58,122 nucleotides of DNA from Bacteroidales bacterium UBA1797 (GCA_002319885.1 DCFT01000196.1:1-58122), one strand, 5' to 3'. Numbered from the stretch's first letter, positions 25,890 through 34,517 are shown. The notes: a model not told the origin generated them from the sequence alone. Made by a program: numbers and translations.

Positions 25890-25934
25890 GATGGGCAATT
25901 GTTCAATAATTAATTAAACCGTCGAATTGTGTGT
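25890..25934 (-). repeat. Orphan attC-like right end
   Basis: CAATTGTTCAATAATTAATT then AAACCGTCGAATTGTGTG. It keeps the 'gttcaataattaattaaacc' block shared with 28744, 32058, 43893, 50844 and 52002, but the outer GTTAG is altered. No left end is present in 25759-25889. Confidence 0.5.
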
Positions 25935-25949
25935 AGTATATTTTTATAG

Positions 25950-27050
25950 TTATTTAAGGGTATTCAAACTTGCCGTATCTCTGTAAAACAATCCTGATAA
26001 TGTTGTTACAAAAGCATATTTTCCGCATTTATTTATTGATGTTATTTGGTTGCTTTCAAGACCATCATTGTCTAGCTCTTGAATTTTTAAGGTATTCCCA
26101 ACTAATGTAACCCTGGCTAATTGAGATAAATAAGTCGCATAAACTTCTTTACCAACATTGTAGTATTGTAACACGCCCCAATTTGTTCCACTAAGATTTA
26201 AAAAGACATTCCAAGTTTCACCCTGATCACTTGAAACAAATAAATCTCCCCAACCCAATGCAAACAGATAATTATCAATAGTAAACATTTGCTCTATATA
26301 TTTTCCTTCAAAGGTCTCAGTATCACTTAATAAAGATTTAACATTGCCCAAGGTGTCAATCCGAAATGATTGTCCATAATCTGTTAAGAAAAACTTATCA
26401 TAAAACGTCCATGAATAATAGGGACCAGAATAAAAACCTGGTTTTAAAGCATTAACTATTACTACATCTTTTGATGAAACCACAGAACAGTATTGTGAAG
26501 TATCTATTTGAATTAAACTTAATGTGGCTTTTTCAGAAGTAAAATCCATCTCGTACGGTGCTAAAATATACTTTGATTTTATTACAGGATATCCTGCATT
26601 GAACAGAGTTGGTTTGGCAAATCCTTTAAGAGATTCACTTGATTGAGAATATGTGGGTGAAAAAAATATTGGTAGCCCAGCTAGAAATGTTGGCATATAA
26701 GTTTTAAATACAGTTAAGTTATTCGGATCATCTGCTACAGATACTGTGACTGTTTTTGTTAAAGATGGTGGTGTCAAACCAGAGGAGTACATATCCTGTC
26801 CATTGATGAAGATTTCAAATGTGGAGCTAAGATGATTTGCATACACATATGTAATCGAATAGCTATTAGCAACTGCTAAAATTGAATCATTAATTTGAAC
26901 GGAGGTTAAAAGAATTTTTTCAGTACCATATAAACTTGAATCTGAGCTCCATGAATGAGTTAATGGGATATATTCTTTCTCAATTTCCTTTTTACAGGAA
27001 TATTGAACAAATATTAATACACTAATAAAGAACATTAAAATTTTTTTCAT
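25950..27050 (-). CDS. Hypothetical lipoprotein with BNR/propeller-like sequence
   Basis: A 366-residue lipoprotein: signal peptide MKKILMFFISVLIFVQYSC, mature end CKKEIEKEYIP. The second half contains repeated beta-blade-like segments, including FVSSDQGETWNVFLNL, a good match to the S-x-D-x-G-x-x-W BNR/Asp-box, and KYAFVTTLSGLFYRD near the C-terminus. A beta-propeller exposed at the surface is plausible. The first half (Ser/Thr-rich strands) may be an Ig-like module. Function unknown; no partner genes. Confidence 0.65.
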   Translation of the reverse strand: MKKILMFFISVLIFVQYSCKKEIEKEYIPLTHSWSSDSSLYGTEKILLTSVQINDSILAVANSYSITYVYANHLSSTFEIFINGQDMYSSGLTPPSLTKTVTVSVADDPNNLTVFKTYMPTFLAGLPIFFSPTYSQSSESLKGFAKPTLFNAGYPVIKSKYILAPYEMDFTSEKATLSLIQIDTSQYCSVVSSKDVVIVNALKPGFYSGPYYSWTFYDKFFLTDYGQSFRIDTLGNVKSLLSDTETFEGKYIEQMFTIDNYLFALGWGDLFVSSDQGETWNVFLNLSGTNWGVLQYYNVGKEVYATYLSQLARVTLVGNTLKIQELDNDGLESNQITSINKCGKYAFVTTLSGLFYRDTASLNTLK

Positions 27051-27115
27051 ACAGATATTTCTAATATTTAATTTATATTATCATACAATTAAGTAAGTGT
27101 GATTTTGAACAATAG

Positions 27116-27123
27116 CAAATATA
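27116..27123 (-). promoter_or_regulatory. Possible -7 box (TATATTTG)
   Basis: On the minus strand this is TATATTTG, a TAnnTTTG match 66 bp upstream of the lipoprotein start at 27050. No convincing -33 element is seen. Confidence 0.3.
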
Positions 27124-27174
27124 GGAACAGTTAAACAGATAATAAACAGTATATTATGAATGATCTGAAAATTG

Positions 27175-27324
27175 ATAAGCGGGCAAAAGCATTCTGAAAT
27201 TTATTCCGGTACGTGCCCGACGAAGTCAACCGAGGATCGATCATAATTCCATTTTGCGAAGCAACCCGGAATCTAATTTCGATCCGAGCTCAGCGAAGCT
27301 AATTAATTAAACCGTCCGGGTTAG
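27175..27324 (-). repeat. Partial attC-like site (interior plus right end)
   Basis: The right end TAATTAATTAAACCGTCCGG is followed by GTTAGG at 27320-27325. Interior modules 'gcattctgaaatttattccggtacg' and 'gacgaagtcaaccgaggatcg' precede it. No left end is seen in 27051-27174. Confidence 0.55.
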
Positions 27325-27354
27325 GTTTTCGTAGCAGTCTTTAATAATCTGGCA

Positions 27355-27750
27355 CTAAGTGGCTACGGCACAATAGTCTATCTGTTTAATGATTAATCCG
27401 TTTTCTAGTGTAAAAAATGTTGCGATTCTGAGTTTTGAGATTTCTCCAATTTTATGATTTCCGGCTGCTAATGCTAGTGTCCCACTCCATTCCTGTTCCA
27501 AGACAACAATATTATCTTCAGCTATACTGTTTAGGACAACAAGTTTGCGGTCGGGGAATAATCTTATTGCTTGTTCGGCTGCTTTGTGAAATGATAAATA
27601 ACCACCCTTTCGTCCTTGAGGTATACTTGGATTTGAGAATTCAATCCAATCAAGTTTTTCAGAATAACAAATATCTAACCATTCGAGGGTACATTTGTTA
27701 AAAAGTTCGATGCATTTTAGAACTGCTTGTTTGTTATTAACTGCATTCAT
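27355..27750 (-). CDS. NTF2-like (SnoaL-like) protein
   Basis: A 131-residue NTF2-fold protein. The ATG at 27748-27750 (MNAVNNKQAVLKCIELFNKC) fits the family better than the longer frame. It continues LDWIEFSNPSIPQGRKGGYL, FHKAAEQAIRLFPDRKLVVL, IVVLEQEWSGTLALAAGNHK and FFTLENGLIIKQIDYCAVAT, the standard SnoaL-like course ending in the 'F.L.dG.I....d' strand. Cytosolic. Single-gene unit directly right of a clear right end. Confidence 0.82.
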   Translation of the reverse strand: MNAVNNKQAVLKCIELFNKCTLEWLDICYSEKLDWIEFSNPSIPQGRKGGYLSFHKAAEQAIRLFPDRKLVVLNSIAEDNIVVLEQEWSGTLALAAGNHKIGEISKLRIATFFTLENGLIIKQIDYCAVAT

Positions 27751-27825
27751 AATTTTAATTACTTTATAAATAATCAAAGAGCTAGGTTTTCGCAGCTATA
27801 ATGTTTTTGTCAGGCAGGAATTTTT

Positions 27826-28308
27826 TTATACCTTCTTTTTCATTTTAATTAAAGCTACGGGTACTGATTTCTTGTCAAATCTTTTCTCAATTTCATAAAG
27901 GACATATCCTAATTTATAATACAATAATAATCCTGTAACATTCTGATTAAAACATGAAATATGTATCTCTTTTACCTTGTACTTACTGATTGCTTTCTTT
28001 TCCATAATATTAATCAAGTATGTTCCAACACCTTTTCCACGATATATTGGATTTACTATCACATTCCCAATCGAACAGTACTGGTCTTCAATTACTTCAT
28101 AAAAGTTAGCAAATCCAATAATAGTCTTCTCAAATAAAATAACGGTGGAATCAAATCGACTGTCAATAGATGATTTTAATTGATCGATAGTCAAAGGGAA
28201 CATTGCTTTTGGATACATAAAGAATAATTCATTCTCATCTTTAGGGAAGTTGCATATTATTGCTATGTCCTCAGGAGAAAATTCTCTGTGTTTATATGTT
28301 TGAATCAT
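27826..28308 (-). CDS. GNAT-family N-acetyltransferase
   Basis: A 160-residue GNAT acetyltransferase. The acetyl-CoA-binding motif A is VNPIYRGKGVGTYLINIMEK, with RGKGVG as the pyrophosphate loop; motif B is HISCFNQNVTGLLLYYKLGY, the usual 'N..a..lY.k.GF' block. The N-terminal half (REFSPEDIAIICNFPKDENE) is the variable acceptor-binding part, so the substrate is unknown. The 48 bp between its stop and the NTF2-like gene hold only a decayed right end (GAGCTAGGTTTTCGCAGC, 27778-27795). Confidence 0.88.
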   Translation of the reverse strand: MIQTYKHREFSPEDIAIICNFPKDENELFFMYPKAMFPLTIDQLKSSIDSRFDSTVILFEKTIIGFANFYEVIEDQYCSIGNVIVNPIYRGKGVGTYLINIMEKKAISKYKVKEIHISCFNQNVTGLLLYYKLGYVLYEIEKRFDKKSVPVALIKMKKKV

Positions 28309-28439
28309 AGGTTAATGAATTGTTTTGGAATTAGGTTTTGTAGTTTTTAAAGTTGTGTAAATGTGACTATATAGGCTTTCCAAGGGCGACCAATTTGCAG
28401 AAGATGCTCATGGGCTGGTTTTGCAAATTTAAATATACA

Positions 28440-28776
28440 AAACTGTGAATTATCATCTGTAAGGACCGAATGGGCAAGCCGGTCATCTCAGGATGAAATT
28501 GGTAGATGGGGGAAGTGTGGTAAATGGACGAGCACTAATGGTCATGATGAAACTGTCTTGACGGTACCTAGTCGGGGTGATGGGTGTGAGTTCTGGGTCA
28601 CGATGAAACATTCCAGATGTAAAAAATTGTTTGTATTTGACAGTCTGAGAATGAGGAAGCCAACCGAAGACCGATCAGAATTTTGTTTGCGAAGCAATCT
28701 GAAATTTTATCCGGTACGAGCTCATTGAACAATTGCCCGGCAATTGTTCAATAATTAATTAAACCGTCCGGGTAAT
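28440..28776 (-). repeat. attC-like site, long and mosaic
   Basis: The right end AATAATTAATTAAACCGTCC is followed by GGGTAATAAG (28769-28778). Before it lie the 'cattgaacaattgcccggcaattgttcaat' hairpin (28728-28752), 'gcgaagcaatctgaaattttatccgg' and a 'gtcatgatgaaactgtcttgacgg' module (28541-28564). CACTAATGGTCATG (28533-28546) may be a decayed left end. The spacer 28309-28440 shows nothing recognised. Confidence 0.55.
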
Positions 28777-28848
28777 AAGCAGCCTTTAAACTGTCTTGGT
28801 GAAAGGAAGATGTCATGTTTTAAATTGAAATTGCATTACGAATTTGTC

Positions 28849-29115
28849 TCATTCAGGAATCAAATTGTCATCCCAGTCTTTAATCACAAATGATTTTACC
28901 AAACCTTCGAGTATAAATGGATCTTCTTTTACAAATTGCTCAGCGGCAGCACGAGTCTTGAAAATAGCCATATTACCCCTATCAGTAAAAGGCCCTATGC
29001 CAATGACATCTCCTCGTTCAATAAACTTATCTGCAACAAGTTTGTGTCTTGGATAGATTGCCATTATTACGTCCATTGTTGCGCCAGATGATTCTCCAAT
29101 TACTACTGTTTTCAT
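28849..29115 (-). CDS. YciI-like (YCII-related) protein
   Basis: An 88-residue ferredoxin-fold protein of the YCII family. Landmarks are VIMAIYPRHKLVADKFIERG, the active-site-like IGIGPFTDRGNMAIFKTRAA, EQFVKEDPFILEGLVKSF and VIKDWDDNLIPE. The conserved His (PRH) and Asp (EDPF) pair found in YciI enzymes are both present. Family members include dehydrochlorinase-like enzymes, but most have no known role. Cytosolic, single-gene unit. Confidence 0.85.
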   Translation of the reverse strand: MKTVVIGESSGATMDVIMAIYPRHKLVADKFIERGDVIGIGPFTDRGNMAIFKTRAAAEQFVKEDPFILEGLVKSFVIKDWDDNLIPE

Positions 29116-29163
29116 AATAAAATCTTATATTTTAACAGATCTTTGTTTCGGATCCCTTTGTTT

Positions 29164-29461
29164 ATATCGGCCCGGAGATTTAATTGAGTTGCCTTTCCTC
29201 CAGCGGGTGGACACGTCGGCCCGCCGACCTAAAGATGCTGTCGGTAGACGAAACTGCCCGGGTGTCACATGATTTTATAAGTGGGTTAAATTCTTCTTTG
29301 TTAGACTTTTGAATGCGCAGATAAAAAATCCGGGTTGCAAAAGGCAACCGGGGACCTGCCAGAGATTTTTTTGCGTAGCATTCTGAAATTTTTTCCGGTC
29401 CGAGCTCATTGAACAATTGCCTGGCAATTTTTCAATAATTAATAAAACAATCCGTGTTAGG
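29164..29461 (-). repeat. attC-like site, long (298 bp)
   Basis: The left end ATATCGGCCCGGAGATTTAA begins near 29164 with a diverged outer box; the right end AATTAATAAAACAATCCGTG is followed by TTAGG. The interior has 'ctcattgaacaattgcctggcaat', 'ttttttgcgtagcattctgaaattttttccgg' and 'gatgctgtcggtagacgaaactgc'. Confidence 0.65.
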
Positions 29462-29518
29462 CAGGGCTTATTTAAATTTTTCAAAAATTTCCTGTTTTTT
29501 GAAACTGCGTTTAAAATG

Positions 29519-30301
29519 TTAATTATCTCTAAGCAGTTCTTTGCTATAACTATCAATATAGATGGTCATTGGTTCTGTCATGGTGTCACGATATAATCCC
29601 ATTTTGAAATAAAATTGGCTTGGCGATGGATAACCGGTAGCAGAGTTTTCATTATATGCTGTTGGGCCGGAATAATCAACGATGATACTATCATTCAGAT
29701 ATGTGATGATTCTTCCAGAGTCGTTGTTAGTAAAGCAAACGCGAAATTTGAAATCAAGCCATCTATTTCGGAATTCTTTTTCTGATTCCCAAAGAACTAC
29801 ACGTTGAGGCCCTGTTGTTTGAGTTATTAACATTTTACCCGAAATATATCGAATTGCCAGAACTGGAGAATTATCATCACACTTATGACAAAATGGGCAT
29901 TCCTGTTTCCACTGGGCGATAACCAATCGTCTTTCAACAATTGGGAAGTCATTAGGAATAAACATACTAAAAGTTTGTAAATATGTCTTGCCTTGTTGCG
30001 CGAATAGACTTCCAGCCTCTGTAAGTTCAGCTCTCTCAGAATCAAGATTACCATTTTTTCCAGCTTCAAATTTATCGTCTGTATGGAGACTGATTTGTAT
30101 TGCACTATGACCGGACTTGAAAACCTCAGATTGTATCTTTGCATCTGACGGAATAATTTTATCAGTTTTCCAAAGATTACTAATGATCGGATTTTCAAAT
30201 TCATCGGTTACAGGAAGCTCAGAAATAAGCTTTGGTCCTGAACAGTTGATTGTGATAGAAGAAATTAAAATTATGAAAGATAATTGCAATGTTTTCTTCA
30301 T
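29519..30301 (-). CDS. Heparin lyase I-family polysaccharide lyase-like lipoprotein
   Basis: A 260-residue lipoprotein with signal MKKTLQLSFIILISSITINC and a jelly-roll resembling the heparin lyase I/PL20-type family (Polysacc_lyase). Conserved-looking parts are HSAIQISLHTDDKF, SERAELTEAGSLF, VIAQWKQECPFCHKCDDNSP and YPSPSQFYFKMGLYRDTM. SERAEL and QWKQ are the hallmark substrate-cleft segments of this group. It would cut or bind a uronic-acid polysaccharide outside the cell. It is large for a cassette but is bracketed by full sites on both sides, making it a convincing captured gene. Confidence 0.75.
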   Translation of the reverse strand: MKKTLQLSFIILISSITINCSGPKLISELPVTDEFENPIISNLWKTDKIIPSDAKIQSEVFKSGHSAIQISLHTDDKFEAGKNGNLDSERAELTEAGSLFAQQGKTYLQTFSMFIPNDFPIVERRLVIAQWKQECPFCHKCDDNSPVLAIRYISGKMLITQTTGPQRVVLWESEKEFRNRWLDFKFRVCFTNNDSGRIITYLNDSIIVDYSGPTAYNENSATGYPSPSQFYFKMGLYRDTMTEPMTIYIDSYSKELLRDN

Positions 30302-30363
30302 GATAATATTCTTTAATGAATCTATTTATGCCTATATATCAGTGTGTTACGTTGTAAGTTACG

Positions 30364-30621
30364 TTTGACGGTCCGGCGGTTTAATTAGTTGGCGAATGCG
30401 TTGGCCGGAAGCCCTATTGACTTGGTCCCGGCAGCAGGAACAGTCCAGGTCCAACAAGATTTAATAAGTTGAAATGCAGTTACTGGCATAGATAACGGGG
30501 CCGGTTACAAAGTTGTCCTGGTTGTCGGACCGTGTCCCGCGAAGCCTTTTTCATGTTATTACGAATTTGTCTCGATTAACAGACGAGGCGGGGAGGTAAT
30601 TATTTAAACCGACCGAGTTAA
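30364..30621 (-). repeat. attC-like site, long (258 bp)
   Basis: The left end TTGACGGTCCGGCGGTTTAA begins at 30364 and the right end AATTATTTAAACCGACCGAG is followed by TTAAC (30618-30622). The interior shows 'gccctattgacttggtcccggcagcagga' and 'gtcccgcgaagcctttttcatg ... cgaatttgtctcgattaacag', both seen in other sites (15420, 46650, 52401). Confidence 0.68.
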
Positions 30622-30632
30622 CAACTATAATT

Positions 30633-31337
30633 TTAAATATTATGGTCCTTAGGTAAAATCATAAGTTTTGGGATCCTGACGTGCACAGGTTGTTTAAGGA
30701 TAAATTTCACTGTTTCAACAATATCCTCAACATTAAGTGGCTCCTTTATATTCATGCTTTCCTTCGGATGAACCGGCCAATCATTATGTAATTCTGTCAT
30801 CACTAATCCTGGTTCAATACATGTAACCTTGATATTAGTTCCAGTTAATTCCATTCTCAATGCTTCTGAAAGTGCTTCAATTGCAAATTTGGTGGCAGAA
30901 TAAGCACCGGCAGTTGCTCTAACTTTAGTTCCGAGTACGCTTGAAATATTGATAATATGTCCGGATCCTTGCTCCTTATACAACTTCATGAATTTATATA
31001 TCAATCGAAATGTAGCTTCAATGTTTAATCTTAACATAGAAGTCACTTTATCAATATCAATTTCTTCTATTGAACCAGCTTCAATTGTTCCAGCACAATT
31101 AAATAAATAATCACATCTACCATATTTGGAAATTATATAATTCAAAATTGAATCCTGAAAATCATAGTTACATAAATCCCCGGTCAATATATCTTCGATA
31201 TTTAATTGTTTCAGTCGATTATTTCGTCGAGCTGTTGCGACAATACAGTAATCTTCAGCATGCAAAGATTTGGCAATTGCGTACCCAATCCCACTACTAG
31301 CTCCTGTTACTAAACAAATCTTTTTATTAATATTCAT
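30633..31337 (-). CDS. Short-chain dehydrogenase/reductase (SDR)
   Basis: A 234-residue classical SDR. The cofactor-binding glycine motif TGASSGIG is at 11-18, NCAG at 80-83, catalytic Ser in INISSVLG near 132, Tyr146 and Lys150 in AYSATKFA. The PG motif follows in IEPGLVMTEL. It is an NAD(P)H-dependent cytosolic oxidoreductase whose substrate is unknown. Full attC-like sites lie on both sides. A second, truncated SDR remnant is at 39760-39845. Confidence 0.9.
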   Translation of the reverse strand: MNINKKICLVTGASSGIGYAIAKSLHAEDYCIVATARRNNRLKQLNIEDILTGDLCNYDFQDSILNYIISKYGRCDYLFNCAGTIEAGSIEEIDIDKVTSMLRLNIEATFRLIYKFMKLYKEQGSGHIINISSVLGTKVRATAGAYSATKFAIEALSEALRMELTGTNIKVTCIEPGLVMTELHNDWPVHPKESMNIKEPLNVEDIVETVKFILKQPVHVRIPKLMILPKDHNI

Positions 31338-31362
31338 AGATAGAGAATTTTATTTATGGTTG

Positions 31363-31488
31363 CTAAAGGCCCCGAGGTTTAATTAGGTGCCATGGCCGCC
31401 GAAGCGGATTCAGTATGGAAGTGGCAAATTTGTCCGGATGTGACGATCGGCGAGGGCAACAGCCAATTAATTAAACCGTCTGTGTAAG
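31363..31488 (-). repeat. attC-like site, compact (126 bp)
   Basis: The left end CTAAAGGCCCCGAGGTTTAA starts at 31363; the right end CAATTAATTAAACCGTCTGT is followed by GTAAGG. The centre (cgaagcggattcag ... aaatttgtccggatgtgacgatcggcgagggcaac) matches 32598-32710 and the decayed site near 1630-1690, defining a short sub-family. Confidence 0.68.
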
Positions 31489-31499
31489 GAGTTAGTTTG

Positions 31500-31859
31500 T
31501 TATTTGTCAAGAATGGATAGAGCTTCATCAAGTGTCGAAACAAAAGAGATAATCTTTCGGCTATTACTCTCTCTAATAAAGTCGCTGAGACTTTTACTTT
31601 TAATTTCTAAGAAGTTTCCAACTATTACAAGTTTCATTCTATAATTTGAAAATTTCTGAAGAATTTCTCCGGCAATGCCAGATTTAAGTTCGAAAAATTC
31701 AGTTGGCAAGCTCTTTGCATGGATAATCATACCCTGTGCAGAATGGGAATATCCAGCATCTACCATAAGTTGAAGCATGTCGTCTGAATTAGTTATATTG
31801 ACTGATTCTGGTAATAATTCAGCTACTGTTCCGGATTTTAAATTGTGATATTTTAGCAT
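31500..31859 (-). CDS. DUF4180 domain-containing protein
   Basis: A 119-residue soluble protein fitting DUF4180: GYSHSAQGMIIHAKSLPTEF, FELKSGIAGEILQKFSNYRM, KLVIVGNFLEIKSKSLSDFI and RESNSRKIISFVSTLDEALS occur in the family order. The 'F-x-L-x-[ST]-G-x-AGE-x-LQKF.NY' block is diagnostic. Its role is unknown; these proteins often occur alone among accessory genes. Single-gene cassette between two compact sites. Confidence 0.85.
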   Translation of the reverse strand: MLKYHNLKSGTVAELLPESVNITNSDDMLQLMVDAGYSHSAQGMIIHAKSLPTEFFELKSGIAGEILQKFSNYRMKLVIVGNFLEIKSKSLSDFIRESNSRKIISFVSTLDEALSILDK

Positions 31860-31958
31860 GGCTTGTATTTATCTTTGGTTCAGGAAATTATGCCTAACTC
31901 ACTTTTCGGGTTAGTTTATTATCAACTGTCTAACAGGCAGGTATGCTGCAGATTAACC

Positions 31959-32087
31959 CTAACGGCCTGGCGGTTTTATTAGTTGGCATTCCACCAGCTG
32001 GCGGATACGTTGGCCGGCAGCCCTATTGATAATCATTGAACAATTGTCTGGCAATTGTTCAATAATTAATTAAACCGTCCGATTTAG
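31959..32087 (-). repeat. attC-like site, compact (129 bp)
   Basis: The left end CTAACGGCCTGGCGGTTTTA begins at 31959, followed by TCCACCAGCTGGCGGATACG; the right end AATTAATTAAACCGTCCGAT then TTAGTGG closes at 32087. The 'cattgaacaattgtctggcaattgttcaat' hairpin lies just inside the right end. A second small inverted repeat, CCTAACTCACTTTTCGGGTT, lies outside at 31892-31911. Confidence 0.68.
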
Positions 32088-32124
32088 TGGTTGCTTTTTA
32101 ATCTCGTCGGGGTTCAACTTGTGA

Positions 32125-32490
32125 TCATTTTGAATTTAAACTAAAGGTCAAGGTGTCAAAATATATAGTCAGTGCATCTAATTTACCATTCTTGATTTTC
32201 CATATTTCAGCGACATCTCCATTGATACTTTTCCCATTCGGAAAAACATAATCATAATTTCCTATCACACATGCATTATCATTATCTACAATCATTTGTT
32301 TTACCCGCATATCAGAGAAGACCTGTGAAAATCTCTTAATAACTTCTACATAAGCTGCTTTGCCAACCAATGGAGTTGTTTTTGTCATATCCCCTCCAAT
32401 AAATTTAAAATCGTCGGAGATTACTGATTCCCAATTGCTTTTTTGTGCGAATCCTTTATAATAAGATTCCAGAAGTTCTTTTGTAGTCAT
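32125..32490 (-). CDS. NTF2-like (SnoaL-like) protein
   Basis: A 121-residue NTF2-fold protein: TTKELLESYYKGFAQKSNWE, VISDDFKFIGGDMTKTTPLV, GKAAYVEVIKRFSQVFSDMR and then VIGNYDYVFPNGKSINGDVA, EIWKIKNGKLDALTIYFDT. The G-x-x-AY and EIW.I..GK..... segments are typical of SnoaL_2-type proteins. Cytosolic, substrate unknown; single-gene cassette between two compact sites. Confidence 0.87.
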   Translation of the reverse strand: MTTKELLESYYKGFAQKSNWESVISDDFKFIGGDMTKTTPLVGKAAYVEVIKRFSQVFSDMRVKQMIVDNDNACVIGNYDYVFPNGKSINGDVAEIWKIKNGKLDALTIYFDTLTFSLNSK

Positions 32491-32597
32491 ACCACTAAAT
32501 TTTTAGAATTGAATTTTTTACTTTATAACAACAATTTAGTAGTCGAAAAAGTTAACTATTGTTAGATAAGATTCTGGTTCAGTAACATGGGTGACCA

Positions 32598-32710
32598 CTA
32601 ACTGCCCTGCGGTCTGATGAGCTGGCGGATTCAATCCGGATGTGACAAATTTGTCAGGATGTGACAATTGGCGAAGGCAACAGCTAATTAATTAAAACCG
32701 TCCGAGTTCG
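32598..32710 (-). repeat. attC-like site, compact (113 bp)
   Basis: The left end CTAACTGCCCTGCGGTCTGA starts at 32598; the right end TAATTAATTAAAACCGTCCG is followed by AGTTCG. The extra A in the inner box would be an unpaired base in the folded hairpin, the type of asymmetry used for strand choice in attC sites. Confidence 0.66.
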
Positions 32711-32728
32711 CTGACGCATTTTTTATTT

Positions 32729-33544
32729 TCAATGAGGAAATTTTATCTGAAAAATAGTTGGCCAAAACTTGCCTGTTACAAAGATTCTGTCTTTTGATGA
32801 ATCGTAAGCTATACCATTAGTTGCCTCTGACATGGTATAAGACTTTCTTGCCTCATAGAAAAGAGAAGACAGATCGATTATTCCTACTATTATGCCGGTC
32901 TCAGGATCAATTTTTGCTATATTGTTTGTTGTCCAGACATTTGCATACAGGTATCCATCTATGAACTCTAATTCATTCATGTCTAATGCTGGAGATCCAT
33001 TAAATGTTACGTTGAGTGTTTTTATAACTTTTAAACTGTCCGGATCAAGATATGTTATGATATTTGTCCCATCGCTCATAATAATATTTTTGCCGTCTGA
33101 GGTTAATCCCCAGCCTTCTTTATTTGAGTATTTAAAAGAACCTATTTTTTTGTAACTCTTTAAATCATAGATAAACCCAATCTGATTTTTGTAAGTGAGT
33201 TGATATATTTTCCCATCAAATATTACGATCCCCTCTCCAAAATAGCTTTTTCTGTCTAACTCAACCTTTATATCAATTTTGCCTGTATTCAGGTCTACAA
33301 TCCCAAAGACTGATCTTGTTTTCGGAAACTCTTCAGGTGAACCAGTACTCTCGAAAAGTTGATTGTTATAAAACAGAAAACCTTCAGTGAATGACTCGGT
33401 ATCGTGCGGGTAAGTCTTGATGACTTTAAAACTGATTGACTGGATTTGATCGCTGATATTATTCGACTTTTTAGTTGAATGCGAATTATTGGTGCATCCC
33501 ACTGAAATCCCTATTAAAATTATGATTTTTAGTAATCTGTACAT
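32729..33544 (-). CDS. Glutaminyl-peptide cyclotransferase-like lipoprotein
   Basis: A 271-residue five-bladed beta-propeller of the plant/bacterial glutamine cyclotransferase family (PF05096). Diagnostic runs are YPHDTESFTEGFLFYNNQLF, ESTG, FGEGIVIFDGKIYQLTYKNQ, GWGLTSDGKNIIMSDGTNII, MNELEFIDGYLYANVWTTNN and NGIAYDSSKDRIFVTGKFWP. The catalytic-site Glu in FTEGF is present. It forms pyroglutamate at N-terminal Gln. The signal MYRLLKIIILIGISVGC ends in a lipobox, so it acts in the periplasm or at the membrane. Confidence 0.9.
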   Translation of the reverse strand: MYRLLKIIILIGISVGCTNNSHSTKKSNNISDQIQSISFKVIKTYPHDTESFTEGFLFYNNQLFESTGSPEEFPKTRSVFGIVDLNTGKIDIKVELDRKSYFGEGIVIFDGKIYQLTYKNQIGFIYDLKSYKKIGSFKYSNKEGWGLTSDGKNIIMSDGTNIITYLDPDSLKVIKTLNVTFNGSPALDMNELEFIDGYLYANVWTTNNIAKIDPETGIIVGIIDLSSLFYEARKSYTMSEATNGIAYDSSKDRIFVTGKFWPTIFQIKFPH

Positions 33545-33605
33545 TGTTGTCTCTGTTATTTTTAAAGATGCAGAATTTATGGGGTATACCTGGCATTTAT
33601 GGCAG

Positions 33606-33815
33606 CTAACGACCAGGCTGTTTAATTAGTTGGCGTTCCGTCAGCTGGCAGACCTATCGGCTGCCAGCACAAATGATTCTAACCAGGGAGATAAAACTGT
33701 CAAGGTGCCACTGGATTTAAAAAATTGAACAGAATTTAAGAGCATAAATGTTGAGGATGGTTACAAATCTGTACTGGCGCTGGTGGAGGTAATTAATTAA
33801 ACCGTCCTTGTTAAG
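33606..33815 (-). repeat. attC-like site, long (210 bp)
   Basis: The left end CTAACGACCAGGCTGTTTAA starts at 33606, followed by TCCGTCAGCTGGCAGACC; the right end AATTAATTAAACCGTCCTTG is followed by TTAAG. The interior 'gagataaaactgtcaaggtgccactggattta' and 'gaacagaatttaagagcataaatgttgaggatggttacaaatctgt' recurs at 54480-54560. Confidence 0.68.
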
Positions 33816-33841
33816 TTTATGCTGCAGTTTTTAGTCCCGCA

Positions 33842-34228
33842 TCAATAAGATGCAACTAAGCATAAATTTAATAATCCAGTAATTGCTGCTCCTGATATAA
33901 AAACAATTGAATTGAATGAGTGAAATACATTTGATTCCCATTTTCTGGCAACAACATGAATTGCAAAATGTAAAATCAAAAATATATTTACTATAACCCA
34001 AAGAATTATGCTGTTAAATGATATTACTGTCCAGAGATAGTAAACCAGAAAAATAGATAAAGGAATATGTGCATAAAGAAAAATCAGATATTGGTTTTTT
34101 TCATTTAGGTTTCTCATGAATTTAAACATTCTCCATTCACCTTTATGACAGGCATCAAGCTCATGCATAAATAAAAGTATTACACTCAAGGCGGACGTTA
34201 ACACGATAAGTTGTTTCTGAAATTCCAT
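33842..34228 (-). CDS. Four-TM membrane protein, DUF6713-like
   Basis: A 128-residue membrane protein. Spans are QLIVLTSALSVILLFMHELD (with a conserved HELD), YLIFLYAHIPLSIFLVYYLW, SIILWVIVNIFLILHFAIHV and SIVFISGAAITGLLNLCLVA. FMHELDACHKGEWRMF and the two downstream His (AHIP, LHFAIH) resemble a family of small membrane proteins I associate with DUF6713. Clustered His and Glu might bind a metal. Function unknown; single-gene cassette. Confidence 0.7.
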   Translation of the reverse strand: MEFQKQLIVLTSALSVILLFMHELDACHKGEWRMFKFMRNLNEKNQYLIFLYAHIPLSIFLVYYLWTVISFNSIILWVIVNIFLILHFAIHVVARKWESNVFHSFNSIVFISGAAITGLLNLCLVASY

Positions 34229-34517
34229 CTTGCACCTATTTTTTCAAAGCTAATATAACATGAAATGTCGAGACATAAATTTCTAAAGGACGCCATGTTT
34301 TTGTTGCCGCATTTGAAGTCTTTGAATTTATATGGGCTGACCTGTACAGAAAGTTTTTGGGGAATGATTTTTGAAAGGGATATAATTATTAAAGCTTATT
34401 GCATGTACCAATGAACTGTTAGCAACCGGGCAAATTTTGTGCTTAAGTTATTGGAACAACGATTTCTACTTTAGCTAACTGTCTGGCAGAAAATGATTTC
34501 AAATCTGTCGGCATAAA
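34229..34517. other. Spacer with at most a trace of a repeat
   Basis: The only repeat-like text is GCTAACTGTCTGGCAG (34474-34489), which resembles a left end, close to the AraC stop. No right end or interior module is visible. Confidence 0.3.
34245..34252 (-). promoter_or_regulatory. Possible -7 box (TAGCTTTG)
   Basis: Minus-strand TAGCTTTG matches TAnnTTTG and ends 16 bp before the start of the membrane-protein gene (34228), a short leader. The -33 element is not obvious. Confidence 0.35.

Noticed and set aside
29180..29416. 78-codon minus-strand reading frame within a site
   Set aside because: It is composed of site interior modules that recur elsewhere without an open frame.
31500..31859. 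DUF4180 gene plus neighbours as a toxin-antitoxin pair
   Set aside because: No second small gene overlaps or abuts it; each neighbour is separated by a full site.
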